Positions 27,912 to 37,663 of a stretch of DNA of 64,000 nt are shown here, piece by piece. Below the pieces are notes generated by a model. It worked only from the letters and a program-made list of their open reading frames with translations. It did not search any database and was not told the DNA's origin. Origin of the DNA: JAYFQE01 sp034927345 (GTDB lineage Bacteria; Bacillota; Clostridia; Saccharofermentanales; UBA5734). The position numbers and the translations under genes were made by a program. The DNA is taken from NCBI GenBank assembly GCA_034927345.1, contig JAYFQE010000011.1, forward strand, positions 1 to 64,000, given 5' to 3'. Position 1 is the first letter of the stretch; every line of letters starts with the position of its first letter.

Positions 27912-30900
27912 TCAAGCATTGCATAAATGAAGAGGCAGGCTTTGAGCGGCCCCGACGGAAAAATCGATCTCCAGCGTCTGGATTTTCCCCCGGCAGGCAG
28001 CCAGCAAGGTGCTCCGCCCTGTTCCTTGAACCCGGACCCATATCTGATCCCGCTTTTCCTCCAGACTGATCAGCTCACCCACATCATCGGTCAGCCAGAC
28101 AGCCCATTCTCCCTTAACCACAACTTTCAGGAGCGTGTCTGCCGGGACAGCCATGGCATAGCGGTTTCCGGCGAAAATCAATTCGGCGCTCCGGTCTGTC
28201 TGATCACGATGATACCAGGTGTCGACAGCCATAATATAAAGATGCCGGGAACCGTCTTCCTGCTGATAAATCGTATACTGAACATCCTCGCCACAGGTGA
28301 TCAGCCCTTGTTCAGCCTCTTGCTCCAGCACTTTGTCCGTTGCCAGGCCAATGATTTTTTCATAAACAGGTTGCAAGGCCGTCTCGGCCGGGTAGCCGCC
28401 GGCATTGATAAAATAGACTGTTCCTTGTCCGATTTCCCTGGCAATGACCAAGGCACGACCCCGGTCGGTTTGGACAAGGACACTGCAGCCGGCACACGCC
28501 AGATTGGCCGCCACCTGAACAGGTTCGCCGTTTAGGGTATCCGACACAAAGCACGGTGAAAAATGCTCTTCTCCGCCGATCCGGTCAAGAAACTCATGAT
28601 GCAGATATTCATGTCTGCAAGCCACCACGTCGGCACGTCCGGTTGTGACCGCACAGTGCGGCCAGCCCAGAAGAAGCAGGCCGCCGCCGCTGACATAAGA
28701 CAGCAAGGCGTCGAAATCTTCCGGCAGCGCTTTATGATAACCCAAAAAAGACAGCATCTTGTATTTCCTAAAGGCAGCAGGACCTTCCACGGGAATGATG
28801 TCGACAGATCCACGCGGCGTGCCGGTGTAAAAACCTGCGGGGCCTTGTTGGCAGGGATGCCGATAGATAGCGTCCGGCACACTCAACGGATAAAAACATT
28901 TCAGGAGATCCCAGCTGGCTTCCGGTTTGCCGAATTCCATCTCCCGCTGTCCCCAAACCGATCCCCGGCCAAAACACTGCCAGCCGTCATAGCGTCCTTG
29001 CAGGAAAGCGATCGGCGTGTAAAAACGTCCGGTCCTTGTGTGGGAAGATACGTAGCGGTAAAAATCCTGCTGAATCCGGAGATGTCCCCGGCAGGCTTTG
29101 CTGAAACGGCTATGGCCGGAATAGTATTCCTCCATATGCCATAAGCCTTCCTCCGTATTGATTTCGGTCAGCCCCTGAATATATGAAATGAACAAGGCCA
29201 GCCGATAACGTTCAAAACGTTCAGGCGTGTCATGCGGCGTCGTCGACCACTGCACCGCCAGATGGCCGCCCATCTGACTCTGACCGTAACAGGCTGCCGC
29301 GCCGCGCAAAGCCGAGATCACCATTTCCATAGGGCCATACATCAATTCGGCGCCGTTCCAGGTATAACCGGCCTGAAAAAAGTACTTGAACAAAACCGAC
29401 GGCCCGGTATGCCGGATGGTATTATAACGGGTTTTCGCCAGCTGACTGACAAAAAACGCACTGGCCTGTTCCATATCGGGCAAAAGAGCAGGATCGCGGT
29501 ACAAAGTCAGCGTTTCTCCGTTCATCAAGACATTGGGCGGCGTTATTTCCAGATTAATCGTCTGGTTTTGCCGGATATTCTGCCTGAACAGATGCAGCCA
29601 AAGATCAATATAAGCTTCCTGATCTTCCTGGCCGGTGAAATCATTAAAGCCCCAATAAGCGTAGGCGCCGTCCTGTTCATGGCGTTGCCGGCCGAGAAAC
29701 CCCTGTCCGGCCATCAGCTCAAGAGGCGGATTGGCGCAGCTGCCCGGCAGTTCACGCCCATCCATCATATGAACATACTTGATGTTCAATTCGTTGAGCA
29801 GCCGGCAGATATCCGGCCACAGCCCGGAATTGAGCTCCCGGGTTCCCGACCAGCGGTAAGTAGGCCTGACGGTCAGCAAATTGCCGATCAGGCCGGCGCA
29901 ATACCACTGCAGATAATAAAGACTGTCGGCGCTGTCCTGATTGATATAGATCATGTCGCCGGTTCCGGTTATAACATCATCTTCCGTTTTATATAAAATT
30001 CTTTGTATGACAGCCTGTTCGCGGCATGCTTCCGCGTTCAGGCTGAAAGCCACCTGATTGGCGGCAGTCCGGCTTTCCAGTTTGATCACATGCAGCCCGG
30101 CGGCAGGAAAAGAAAGCTCCGACAGCACCTCGACCAAGCCCGACGGACAATCAAAGGTCAGCCGCAAGTCCGGCTCACGGGTTTTTATCAAGACGCCGAA
30201 AGGGCGCCCTGCCGCGGCCTGTTCGGGACAAGCGATGATGTTGAAGGCATTCCGGCGGTTTTGAATCAGGCCCAACTCAAAAATGGCATAGGGCAAAGCT
30301 TCACGATAAGCCGAAATCAGTTCCAGTTCCAGGAGATTCGGCCCGGCATGGATCAATCCCCGCGGCAATTCCTTTTCGGTCTCGGAATAACGGTGCGAAC
30401 GTTCGAAGATTTCACCCTGGAAAAACACACGGCCATTAAGGCTCATTTTGAACTCCGGCCATTCTTTGCGCGACAGATTCTGACCCAGCCAGGAAAAATG
30501 GGCTTTCTGAGGCACTGCCGGCGAAAAATCGGGGAGAATATTATAGCCGTTGCTGCTGATCAAAAAGGGACGTTCCAGATAGACCGTACCCTGATAATGT
30601 ATACCTTCAAGAAACACGCATACCGAAGCGGTTTCTTCTGTCGGTATGTTGACCGGGATATCGATCCGGGTCCAATCGCAGGCGCCCGGGGGAATGTCCA
30701 GAACATAAACGGCGTCGGGCGCGTCCGCCGCGTTATGCCGGCTTATCCCCGGTTTCTTCAGCCGCACTTCGAAAATCATGTGTAAAAAGCCCGACTCACC
30801 GATTTTCAGATCGTTTGTTTTGATCCATAATCCGCCCTGCCACTGCTCGGCATACCCGTATAATGGCAAATAGGAGAGAATGGGTTTCCAAAGCAGTTTT

Positions 30901-31199
30901 TTATAAACCCGCTTCGGATAATCCAAATCAGCGGCAGACATATTCAGGCAATAGCGCGCCTGGCCGGCATGTTCATAATCCAGCGCATCGTCGATCAAAC
31001 GATACAGCAGCGGATAATCCGGCTCGTTTTTCCATTGATAGAAAAGGGCAGTCTCGCCGGTAAAGAATAAACGGCTGGCCGTTGACGAATCGCTAAACGG
31101 CCCGCCGTCGAAGGTTAAGGAAAAGGTTTGCCCAGGCCGCAGGATATGTCCCTGTTTTTCATTAAAAAGCGGATGGTATTGTTCAAATGTATGATTCAT
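27912..31199 (-). CDS. Large uncharacterised protein, probably carbohydrate-active
   Basis: A 1095-residue protein without signal peptide that I do not recognise as a named family. The first 400 residues look like beta-sandwich modules (LRPGQTFSLTFDGGPFSDSS; IYLERPFLI-like strands). The middle (about residues 440-760) looks like a glycosidase-type barrel rich in aromatic residues (HMMDGRELPGSC; YAYWGFNDFTGQEDQEAY; YDGWQCFGRGSVWGQREMEF). Residues 820-900 resemble a GATase-like domain as in some beta-galactosidases (FDALLSYVSGGGLLLLGWPH). The C-terminus is beta-rich. It lies just downstream of a GH2 beta-mannosidase gene, 69 bp apart and on the same strand, so both probably act on the same glycan inside the cell. 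Catalytic residues cannot be assigned. Confidence 0.5.
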   Translation of the reverse strand: MNHTFEQYHPLFNEKQGHILRPGQTFSLTFDGGPFSDSSTASRLFFTGETALFYQWKNEPDYPLLYRLIDDALDYEHAGQARYCLNMSAADLDYPKRVYKKLLWKPILSYLPLYGYAEQWQGGLWIKTNDLKIGESGFLHMIFEVRLKKPGISRHNAADAPDAVYVLDIPPGACDWTRIDIPVNIPTEETASVCVFLEGIHYQGTVYLERPFLISSNGYNILPDFSPAVPQKAHFSWLGQNLSRKEWPEFKMSLNGRVFFQGEIFERSHRYSETEKELPRGLIHAGPNLLELELISAYREALPYAIFELGLIQNRRNAFNIIACPEQAAAGRPFGVLIKTREPDLRLTFDCPSGLVEVLSELSFPAAGLHVIKLESRTAANQVAFSLNAEACREQAVIQRILYKTEDDVITGTGDMIYINQDSADSLYYLQWYCAGLIGNLLTVRPTYRWSGTRELNSGLWPDICRLLNELNIKYVHMMDGRELPGSCANPPLELMAGQGFLGRQRHEQDGAYAYWGFNDFTGQEDQEAYIDLWLHLFRQNIRQNQTINLEITPPNVLMNGETLTLYRDPALLPDMEQASAFFVSQLAKTRYNTIRHTGPSVLFKYFFQAGYTWNGAELMYGPMEMVISALRGAAACYGQSQMGGHLAVQWSTTPHDTPERFERYRLALFISYIQGLTEINTEEGLWHMEEYYSGHSRFSKACRGHLRIQQDFYRYVSSHTRTGRFYTPIAFLQGRYDGWQCFGRGSVWGQREMEFGKPEASWDLLKCFYPLSVPDAIYRHPCQQGPAGFYTGTPRGSVDIIPVEGPAAFRKYKMLSFLGYHKALPEDFDALLSYVSGGGLLLLGWPHCAVTTGRADVVACRHEYLHHEFLDRIGGEEHFSPCFVSDTLNGEPVQVAANLACAGCSVLVQTDRGRALVIAREIGQGTVYFINAGGYPAETALQPVYEKIIGLATDKVLEQEAEQGLITCGEDVQYTIYQQEDGSRHLYIMAVDTWYHRDQTDRSAELIFAGNRYAMAVPADTLLKVVVKGEWAVWLTDDVGELISLEEKRDQIWVRVQGTGRSTLLAACRGKIQTLEIDFSVGAAQSLPLHLCNA

Positions 31200-31268
31200 G
31201 ATGTTACAGCCACCTCGGGTCGTTAATAGGAAAACTCAACCATCTCAATAGTTTAATACAAAACCAGA

Positions 31269-33773
31269 TTAAAAAGATAGACCGTTGACGGCAACAGGGC
31301 AAATTGTATCCGGATCGATCCCCGGAACGTCATAAAGAATTACTTGACGGCATTCCTCCGGCAGCAAATCAAAGTAATCATCCGATAATTTAATCTCGTC
31401 AGCCAGATTGAAATGAACGGCATGAGCAAAAGTATCTGTCTTCAAGGTTACAATCAGATTATTGCCGATCGGTTCACAGTTCAGGACTTTGACGGCGGCC
31501 GGCGGCATAGCCATCTGCCGGAAAGTACCCGTTCTCAGAAATGCCGTCGGGATGTCGGACCGGCACATTGTCCGCACATAGTATAGGCCCTGCTGATCAT
31601 CCGTCTGGCCTTTGGCAAAGGTCAGGACGCATTGGCGGGACCGCGGGCCTAATGTTAACAAAGCTTGCCGGGTATCCCCGGTCCGGCCGTCAAAAGAACG
31701 ATACCCGAATTCAATGAGCAGTTCTTCCGGCTCCGCGCGCTCGTTGATGCCGACGACTTTAATTTGGCCTTCTTCGGCACGCATGATCAGCTTGACCGGC
31801 GCCAGAGCCCGTTTGACAAAATAATACGATATTTTACGGCTCAGGTAATAATCGATAATCGTCCAGCCCGTTTCGCCCCAGCAATCATTGTACATCCAGA
31901 AAAGGCCGCCCCAGCATTGTTCCTTGAAGCGGAACGCCTCCAGCGAATAGCCGTACATAACGCCCTGACATAGTCCGGCATAAAGCAAATACCGGTCAAT
32001 ATCCAATTTTTCGGGATCAATATAATGATATTTGATGCCTGCCAGAACCGTGTCTTTTTCAAAAGTATTGGTGTGATGACGCCATATCTCACTGGTTATG
32101 TCCAAAGGAGCCCCATCAAAATAGCGTTCCACCGAAGATCGTTTCGACGGTCCGATGTAGCCGTATTCGGAGATGAATTTAGCGGTTACCCGGTCATATT
32201 CTTCCGGAACGATCCGCTTCATCATATCCGGGCTCATCATGCAATCGCCCCAATGGTGCCGGTCGCCGATCTCCGAACTGTTCGGTTCCGCGCCGCCGTA
32301 GGGTGATGAATTCCAATAGGGGATTTCCGGACAGTTCCGGCGGACCGCCGCCGGCGCCAGGTAATTATAGATCCGCGCGCCATAATAGCCGGTATTCGGC
32401 CACCAGGCAGAAAAGCCCCAGGTATTTTCATTATTGCCGCACCAAAGCACGATCGCCGGATGATTGCCGAGGTGTCGGGTCTGATAATCCAGTTCGTTTT
32501 CAACGCTTCGGGCAAACCATTCCTGATCATCAGGATATTCGGAGCAGGCAAACATAAAATCGTGCCATAACATGATGCCATACCGGTCACACAGCTGATA
32601 AAAAATATCCCGTTCATAAAGACCGCCGCCCCAGATGCGGAACATATTGAAACCGGCCTGCCGGGCTTCCTGCACCAGGGTTGTATAGCGGCTGTCGCTG
32701 ATCCGGCCGTAGAGCGAGTCCGCGGGAATCCAATCGCCGCCTTTGCAAAAGGTCTGTACGCCATTGATTTTAAAAGCAAACAACCGGTTGCCGGCCTGGA
32801 GTCCGGACTGATCCAGCTCGACAGTCCGGATGCCGAATTGATAAGCCGGATAATCGATTTTGAGTTCGCCGGCCGACAAAGCAATCTCGGCCTGATAGAG
32901 GGGCTGTCCGCCCATACCGTTCGGCCACCAAAGCTCTGCTCCGGCCACCGTCAGCTCAACCTCAACCGGATTGATGCCCGACCGGAGAAGAAGATCGGTT
33001 TTCTTGACGGCCACAACCGCGCCATCCAGGCTGATGACCACTTGCAGATCCGCATCCAAAGTCGCAAAGGGATGAAAATTCTCGATTTCGATCAAAAACT
33101 GCAGCCTGGCATCGGGTTCCAGGCTTTTAACCTGCGTATGCGCCCAGCGAATAGCAGCCTGCCGATGACCCTCCAGCCAAACATCCTTCATGATGCCGCA
33201 GGAAGCAACCCGCGGCTGCCAATCCCAGCCGAATGAATATTGTGGTTTACGCAGGAAACCTTTACGTTTATCGCCGCGGCCGGGCCGCCTTTCCTCTTCG
33301 CTGGTCATATTATAAGGCTGCATATCATCCGGGTTAACGCGTTCCAGGCCGGCAGACAAACGGATAAGCAGGGTATTGTCGCCGATTTGAAGATATTTCC
33401 CGGCTTCCCGGCGAAAAGGGTAAAAGCTGCTGAGATGCAAACCCAAATGATGCCCGTTTAAAAAAATGTCCGCGCCATAATCCACGGATTCGAGAACCAG
33501 CTCGATCACCTCATGGGACAGAAAAGCCTCATCAACTGTAAAATGTTTCAAATACCACCAGGATTTGTTTTCAACCCATTCACTGGCAAAACAATTCAAT
33601 CCTTCAAGCGGTTCCTTGATCAATCCGGCCGTCAGCAGAGGTTCCCGTATATCGCCGGGCACAACAGCAGGCAGCCAATCCTCATTTTTGACCATGACCG
33701 CAGCCGCGCATTCCGGTCCACAGCTTAATTCCTCGCAGCGCAGCAGCCAGTCTGAATTGAGATTCATCCTCAT
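31269..33773 (-). CDS. Glycoside hydrolase family 2 beta-mannosidase
   Basis: Releases beta-linked mannose from oligosaccharide ends. The 834 residues follow the GH2 order: sugar-binding beta domain (residues 1-205), immunoglobulin-like domain (205-320) and TIM barrel (320-640), then C-terminal beta domains. The barrel has FNMFRIWGGGLYERDIFY, the acid/base Glu449 in WCGNNEN and the nucleophile Glu536 in FISEYGYIG. No signal peptide is present, so it acts in the cytoplasm after uptake. GAGGTGG precedes the start. It heads an operon with the 1095-residue protein and is divergent from the AraC regulator at 33912. Confidence 0.92.
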   Translation of the reverse strand: MRMNLNSDWLLRCEELSCGPECAAAVMVKNEDWLPAVVPGDIREPLLTAGLIKEPLEGLNCFASEWVENKSWWYLKHFTVDEAFLSHEVIELVLESVDYGADIFLNGHHLGLHLSSFYPFRREAGKYLQIGDNTLLIRLSAGLERVNPDDMQPYNMTSEEERRPGRGDKRKGFLRKPQYSFGWDWQPRVASCGIMKDVWLEGHRQAAIRWAHTQVKSLEPDARLQFLIEIENFHPFATLDADLQVVISLDGAVVAVKKTDLLLRSGINPVEVELTVAGAELWWPNGMGGQPLYQAEIALSAGELKIDYPAYQFGIRTVELDQSGLQAGNRLFAFKINGVQTFCKGGDWIPADSLYGRISDSRYTTLVQEARQAGFNMFRIWGGGLYERDIFYQLCDRYGIMLWHDFMFACSEYPDDQEWFARSVENELDYQTRHLGNHPAIVLWCGNNENTWGFSAWWPNTGYYGARIYNYLAPAAVRRNCPEIPYWNSSPYGGAEPNSSEIGDRHHWGDCMMSPDMMKRIVPEEYDRVTAKFISEYGYIGPSKRSSVERYFDGAPLDITSEIWRHHTNTFEKDTVLAGIKYHYIDPEKLDIDRYLLYAGLCQGVMYGYSLEAFRFKEQCWGGLFWMYNDCWGETGWTIIDYYLSRKISYYFVKRALAPVKLIMRAEEGQIKVVGINERAEPEELLIEFGYRSFDGRTGDTRQALLTLGPRSRQCVLTFAKGQTDDQQGLYYVRTMCRSDIPTAFLRTGTFRQMAMPPAAVKVLNCEPIGNNLIVTLKTDTFAHAVHFNLADEIKLSDDYFDLLPEECRQVILYDVPGIDPDTICPVAVNGLSF

Positions 33774-33911
33774 ATTCCCACCTCATTTCATGATATTCGT
33801 CTTCTCTATCCTAAAACGCGGGCTTTATGATTTCCACTCTTGACTTGACACGGATATTCTGATATTTTGACCTCAGCTTTTAAAGAAAACCGGTTTTGAA
33901 TGAGGTGGATG

Positions 33912-34787
33912 ATGGACGCGGAAGTGCTCCTGCTCCATGAAGATAAGAATACCCATGGCGATTGCGAATGCAGTTTGAACGATATATCTTCGATACGAAA
34001 CTGCTATCCCTGGCTGCACACTCATGATTTCTGGGAGATTCTGTTTGTAGCCGACGGCCGCTTCATCAATACGGTCAATCATCAGGCTATTCCCTGCTCC
34101 GATGGTACATTGATTTTTTTCCGGCCGCAGGATATTCATCGAATCGATCCGGATCATGATGACGAGTGCCACCTGATCAACCTGACATACAAGCAAAAGT
34201 CTTTTCAGGATCTATGCGCCTATCTGGGAGCGGGTTTTGATGCCGAGGAGCTGATCAGGGCGCCCCTTCCGCCGCATATTCGCCTGAACGCCTTGCAGAA
34301 ACAGGATCTGCTGGCTAAATTATACCGCCTTAACACGATTCCGCTGACCGACAAGCTGCAGATCAACCTGACTCTGCGCCATATCCTTGTGGATCTTTAT
34401 TACCAGTATCTTTGCCGGCCATCGTTGAATAAGCAATCCGACTGCCCCGATTGGCTGAACCAATTATGCCGGGATATGAAATATCGTGAAAACTTCATCC
34501 TGGGCACACCGGCTCTTTTAACTCTGTCCGGTAAGTCCCAGGCCTATCTTTGCCGGTCTTTCCGAAAATACCTGAATACGACCCCAGTCGATTTCATCAA
34601 TGATCTTCGGCTCAGTTTTGCCCAGAATCTTCTGTTGAACTCCGACCGCAGCATACTGGATATTTGTTATGAAACCGGTTTCAACAGTCCCGGCCATTTT
34701 TACATGCTCTTTACCCAACGCTTCGGGATACCCCCGCTGCGCTACCGAAAGGCAAACTGGCAAAGCCATCATCTTTATAAAAGCTAG
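33912..34787 (+). CDS. AraC-family regulator, probably of the mannosidase operon
   Basis: A protein of about 291 residues. The N-terminal cupin part has LHTHDFWEILFVADGRFINT and IFFRPQDIHRIDPDHDDE; the C-terminal AraC domain has LTLSGKSQAYLCRSFRKYLN and LDICYETGFNSPGHFYMLFT. Three start codons are close together (33900, 33909, 33912); GAGG at 33902-33905 is best spaced for 33912. It is divergent from the GH2 mannosidase gene and shares a region of about 140 bp with it. This is the usual layout for a local activator. Confidence 0.9.
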   Translation: MDAEVLLLHEDKNTHGDCECSLNDISSIRNCYPWLHTHDFWEILFVADGRFINTVNHQAIPCSDGTLIFFRPQDIHRIDPDHDDECHLINLTYKQKSFQDLCAYLGAGFDAEELIRAPLPPHIRLNALQKQDLLAKLYRLNTIPLTDKLQINLTLRHILVDLYYQYLCRPSLNKQSDCPDWLNQLCRDMKYRENFILGTPALLTLSGKSQAYLCRSFRKYLNTTPVDFINDLRLSFAQNLLLNSDRSILDICYETGFNSPGHFYMLFTQRFGIPPLRYRKANWQSHHLYKS

Positions 34788-34806
34788 ATAGACGACTTGA
34801 AATTTT

Positions 34807-34868
34807 GGCCGGCCGGACCTGCGGGCTGCGCTTAAATGGGCCGGCCGGACCTGCGAACTGCGCTTAAA
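34807..34868. repeat. Tandem 30-bp duplication behind dapL
   Basis: Two copies of a 30-bp unit (34807-34836 and 34839-34868) start with GGCCGGCCGGACCTGCG and end CTGCGCTTAAA. They differ by two bases (GGG/GAA) and are separated by TG. The second copy runs over the dapL stop codon at 34864-34866. The self-complementary GGCCGGCC parts could pair with each other in RNA and stop transcription of both convergent genes. Confidence 0.85.
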
Positions 34869-36084
34869 AAATGCCGCGCAGGCGCTCCATGGCTTGTTTG
34901 GTCTTTTCATGGGTACCGAAAGCCGTTAAACGGAAATAGCCTTCGCCACAAGGGCCAAAACCCGATCCCGGCGTTCCGACGACATGCGCCCGGGTCAGCA
35001 TACGGTCGAACAAAGCCCAGGAACTCAGGTCACCCGGCGCTTCGAGCCAGATGTAAGGAGCGTTGACACCGCCATAGACAGTCAGCCCCAGATCTTGCAA
35101 ACCCTCACGGATCGTGCGGGCATTTTCCTGGTAGTAGGCGATGGTTGTTCTGATTTCCCGTTGGCCCTGCTCGCTGAACACAGCCTCTCCGGCGCGTTGA
35201 GTCAGATAGGAAGCGCCGTTGAATTTGGTCGTCTGACGGCGGTTCCACAGGCTATTCAGGCTGACGCCGCCGACCTTCAGATCTTTAGGTATGATCGTAT
35301 AGCCGAGGCGTATGCCGGTGAAACCGGCCAACTTGGAAAAGCTGCAAAATTCGATGGCACATTCACGGGCGCCTTCGATCTCAAAGATCGAATGGGGTAA
35401 ATCTTCCGTTATATACGCTTCATAAGCGGCGTCATAAAGAATAACCGAGCGGTTTTGGCGCGCATAATCAACCCATTGCTTCAGGGCGGCAGCCGTGATG
35501 GTCGAACCGGTCGGATTGTTGGGGAAGCAAAGATAGATCAGATCGGGCGTCGGTTCCTGCGGGCCAGGCAAGGAAGGGCAAAATCCGGTTTCCGCGGTAC
35601 ACGGCAGATAAACCAGCCGGTTCCAGCGGCCGTCGGCCTGATAGTCGCCGGCGCGCCCGGCCATGGCATTGGTATCGATATAGACCGGATAAACCGGATC
35701 GCAGACAGCGACAATGGCGTCGGACGAGAAGATATCCCCGATGTTGCCGGTATCGCTTTTGGCGCCGTCGCCGATAAAGATCTCATCGGCGGTGATATTG
35801 ACATTCCTTTTTTGGTATTGCTCGTTTACGATCCGCTCGCGCAGGAAAGCATACCCCTGTTCGGGTCCATAACCATGAAAAGTCGCCGCGGAAGCCTGGT
35901 CGTCGACAGCCTGATGCAAGGCCGCGATAACGCTTGGCGCCAGGGGCTGCGTGACATCGCCAATACCCAGGGAAATGATATCGGCTTCCGGATGGCCGGC
36001 TTTATATTGAGATACCCGACGGGCAATTTCCGAAAAAAGATAGCTGCCGGGTAATTTTGTAAACTGTTCATTGATTTTCAACAT
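34864..36084 (-). CDS. dapL: LL-diaminopimelate aminotransferase
   Basis: Converts tetrahydrodipicolinate plus glutamate directly to LL-diaminopimelate, the one-step variant of lysine and peptidoglycan precursor synthesis. It is a 406-residue PLP enzyme with the family N-terminus INEQFTKLPGSYLFSEIARR, LSLGIGDVTQPL-like text, YLCFPNNPTGSTITA and the Schiff-base lysine in EFCSFSKLAGFTGIRLGYT. It is the last gene of the unit glnA-ANTAR-dapF-dapL and is 45 bp downstream of dapF, the next enzyme in the pathway. Confidence 0.96.
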   Translation of the reverse strand: MLKINEQFTKLPGSYLFSEIARRVSQYKAGHPEADIISLGIGDVTQPLAPSVIAALHQAVDDQASAATFHGYGPEQGYAFLRERIVNEQYQKRNVNITADEIFIGDGAKSDTGNIGDIFSSDAIVAVCDPVYPVYIDTNAMAGRAGDYQADGRWNRLVYLPCTAETGFCPSLPGPQEPTPDLIYLCFPNNPTGSTITAAALKQWVDYARQNRSVILYDAAYEAYITEDLPHSIFEIEGARECAIEFCSFSKLAGFTGIRLGYTIIPKDLKVGGVSLNSLWNRRQTTKFNGASYLTQRAGEAVFSEQGQREIRTTIAYYQENARTIREGLQDLGLTVYGGVNAPYIWLEAPGDLSSWALFDRMLTRAHVVGTPGSGFGPCGEGYFRLTAFGTHEKTKQAMERLRGIF

Positions 36085-36129
36085 GGTCGTTTGCTCCTTA
36101 CCGTTGTTGCGTTGATGATTTACAGCTTA

Positions 36130-36981
36130 TCAAAGATCGATCCAGCCGTCAAAAACAAAAGCTGCCGGACCGGTCATGTAGATGTCGTCGCTGGTTTTAT
36201 CCCATTCGATCTGGAGGTTGCCGCCATTTAAATGAATCGTCGCCCGGCGTTCGCTGCGGTCGGTAACGACAGCCGCCGCCAGGGTCGCGCAGGCGCCGGT
36301 GCCGCAGGCCAGCGTTTCGCCAGAGCCCCGTTCCCAGACACGCATGCGAAGGTTATGCCGGTCGATGACCTGGACAAATTCGGTGTTAATCCGATCCGGG
36401 AAAAGCGAATGATGCTCAAAGGACGGGCCCAGCCGCGGCAGATCCAAGGTGTCGACCTGATCGACAAAGGTAACGGCGTGAGGGTTGCCCATCGATAAGC
36501 AGGTCAGTGAATAAAGATGATTGGCAATGGCAATGGGTTCATCGATCATTTTTTGATCATGCCAGCGCACGGGAATTTGCGCCGGATCGAAAATCGGCCG
36601 GCCCATATTGACGGTAACCTGGCTGACTTGGCCGTCGGCGACCTGCAGGTCCAGTGTTTTTATGCCGCTCAGGGTCTCGATCTTCAAGGTTTTCTTTTTT
36701 GTCAGGCCGCGGTCAAAGACATATTTGGCCACGCAGCGGATGGCGTTGCCGCACATGCGGCCTTGCGAGCCGTCGCTGTTGTACATATCCATTTTGAAAT
36801 CCGCGGTATCGGAAGCGCCGATCAAAACCAGGCCGTCAGAACCGATGCCAAAATGGCGGTCGCTGATTTTTCTGGCCAGTTCGGCCGGGTCGCCGGGATT
36901 CTGGGTCATGATATTGATATAGATGTAATCATTGCCGATCCCTTGCATCTTGGTAAATTCCAGCCGTTGTTTTGTACTCAT
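36130..36981 (-). CDS. dapF: Diaminopimelate epimerase
   Basis: Turns LL- into meso-diaminopimelate for peptidoglycan and lysine. The 283 residues have the two-domain pattern with both catalytic cysteines: the first in SQGRMCGNAIRCVAKY (about residue 76) and the second in ETLACGTGACATLAAAV (about residue 222). The N-terminus MQGIGNDYIYI is typical. It starts 24 bp behind the ANTAR gene and is followed by dapL, so the two lysine/DAP enzymes are cotranscribed with glutamine synthetase, whose product cycle supplies the glutamate used by DapL. Confidence 0.97.
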   Translation of the reverse strand: MSTKQRLEFTKMQGIGNDYIYINIMTQNPGDPAELARKISDRHFGIGSDGLVLIGASDTADFKMDMYNSDGSQGRMCGNAIRCVAKYVFDRGLTKKKTLKIETLSGIKTLDLQVADGQVSQVTVNMGRPIFDPAQIPVRWHDQKMIDEPIAIANHLYSLTCLSMGNPHAVTFVDQVDTLDLPRLGPSFEHHSLFPDRINTEFVQVIDRHNLRMRVWERGSGETLACGTGACATLAAAVVTDRSERRATIHLNGGNLQIEWDKTSDDIYMTGPAAFVFDGWIDL

Positions 36982-37005
36982 ATTGATGCCTCCTTTGGCA
37001 TTTTA

Positions 37006-37599
37006 TCAGTCAGGCATGATCAGCTGCTTCGCCAGATCAACCAGGCGGATGCCGGTTTCCATGCTTCTTTTCTGTAAATATCTGTGGGCTTCGTTCTCGG
37101 TCCACTGACGCCGGTTCATCAGCAAATATTTCGCCTGCTCGATGATTTTCTGATCTTCCATCGAACGCTCATGAACCTGATGGATGCCGGATCCTCCGGC
37201 ATCCGGTTTTAAACGCGGCCGGCCGGATGATGCCGGCGACGGAGTCCGCATTTGCCGGGTATCCAGCAGTTGGCGGGCGCTTTCCAGAAGCGTCGGACCA
37301 TTGACCGGCTGAGTCAGTGTATAAATGCCGGGTTCACCGATCATGCCCTGCTGTCTTGGAGCAACCAAGACCAGCATATCATATTCGTCGGGTAAAAGGC
37401 GCATTATTTCCTGCGCCGTCATATCCAGGAACCGATAGGGGCATATGACAACGCCGCCGCCTTCGAGCATAGAAGCCTGCTGCAGCACCTGCGCGCCTGA
37501 ACCTGCGGTCCCGGCTACCGGAAAGCCCTGACTGGACAAGAAGGTCTTGATTTTCCGTGCGACCTCCTGGTCGCTAAAAGCGATAATCAGATGGCGCAC
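37006..37599 (-). CDS. ANTAR-domain regulator with degenerate receiver
   Basis: A 197-residue protein. Residues 1-115 resemble a response-regulator receiver (MRHLIIAFSDQEVARKIKTF), but the site of the phosphorylated aspartate reads VVICPYRF, with Cys53 in its place. Residues 140-195 are an ANTAR RNA-binding domain (IIEQAKYLLMNRRQWTENEA; HRYLQKRSMETGIRLVDLAK). ANTAR proteins prevent termination by binding paired hairpins in leader RNAs. It lies 64 bp behind glnA, as ANTAR-type NitR regulators do in other clostridia. Without the aspartate it is probably controlled by binding rather than by phosphorylation. Its likely targets are leader terminators of nitrogen genes such as glnA and gltB in this window. 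Confidence 0.87.
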   Translation of the reverse strand: MRHLIIAFSDQEVARKIKTFLSSQGFPVAGTAGSGAQVLQQASMLEGGGVVICPYRFLDMTAQEIMRLLPDEYDMLVLVAPRQQGMIGEPGIYTLTQPVNGPTLLESARQLLDTRQMRTPSPASSGRPRLKPDAGGSGIHQVHERSMEDQKIIEQAKYLLMNRRQWTENEAHRYLQKRSMETGIRLVDLAKQLIMPD

Positions 37600-37663
37600 G
37601 GTATCAATCTCCCTTCTTATGTGGATTTATTGGTTTATTATGAGCGGGAATTCTCCGCGCTGA

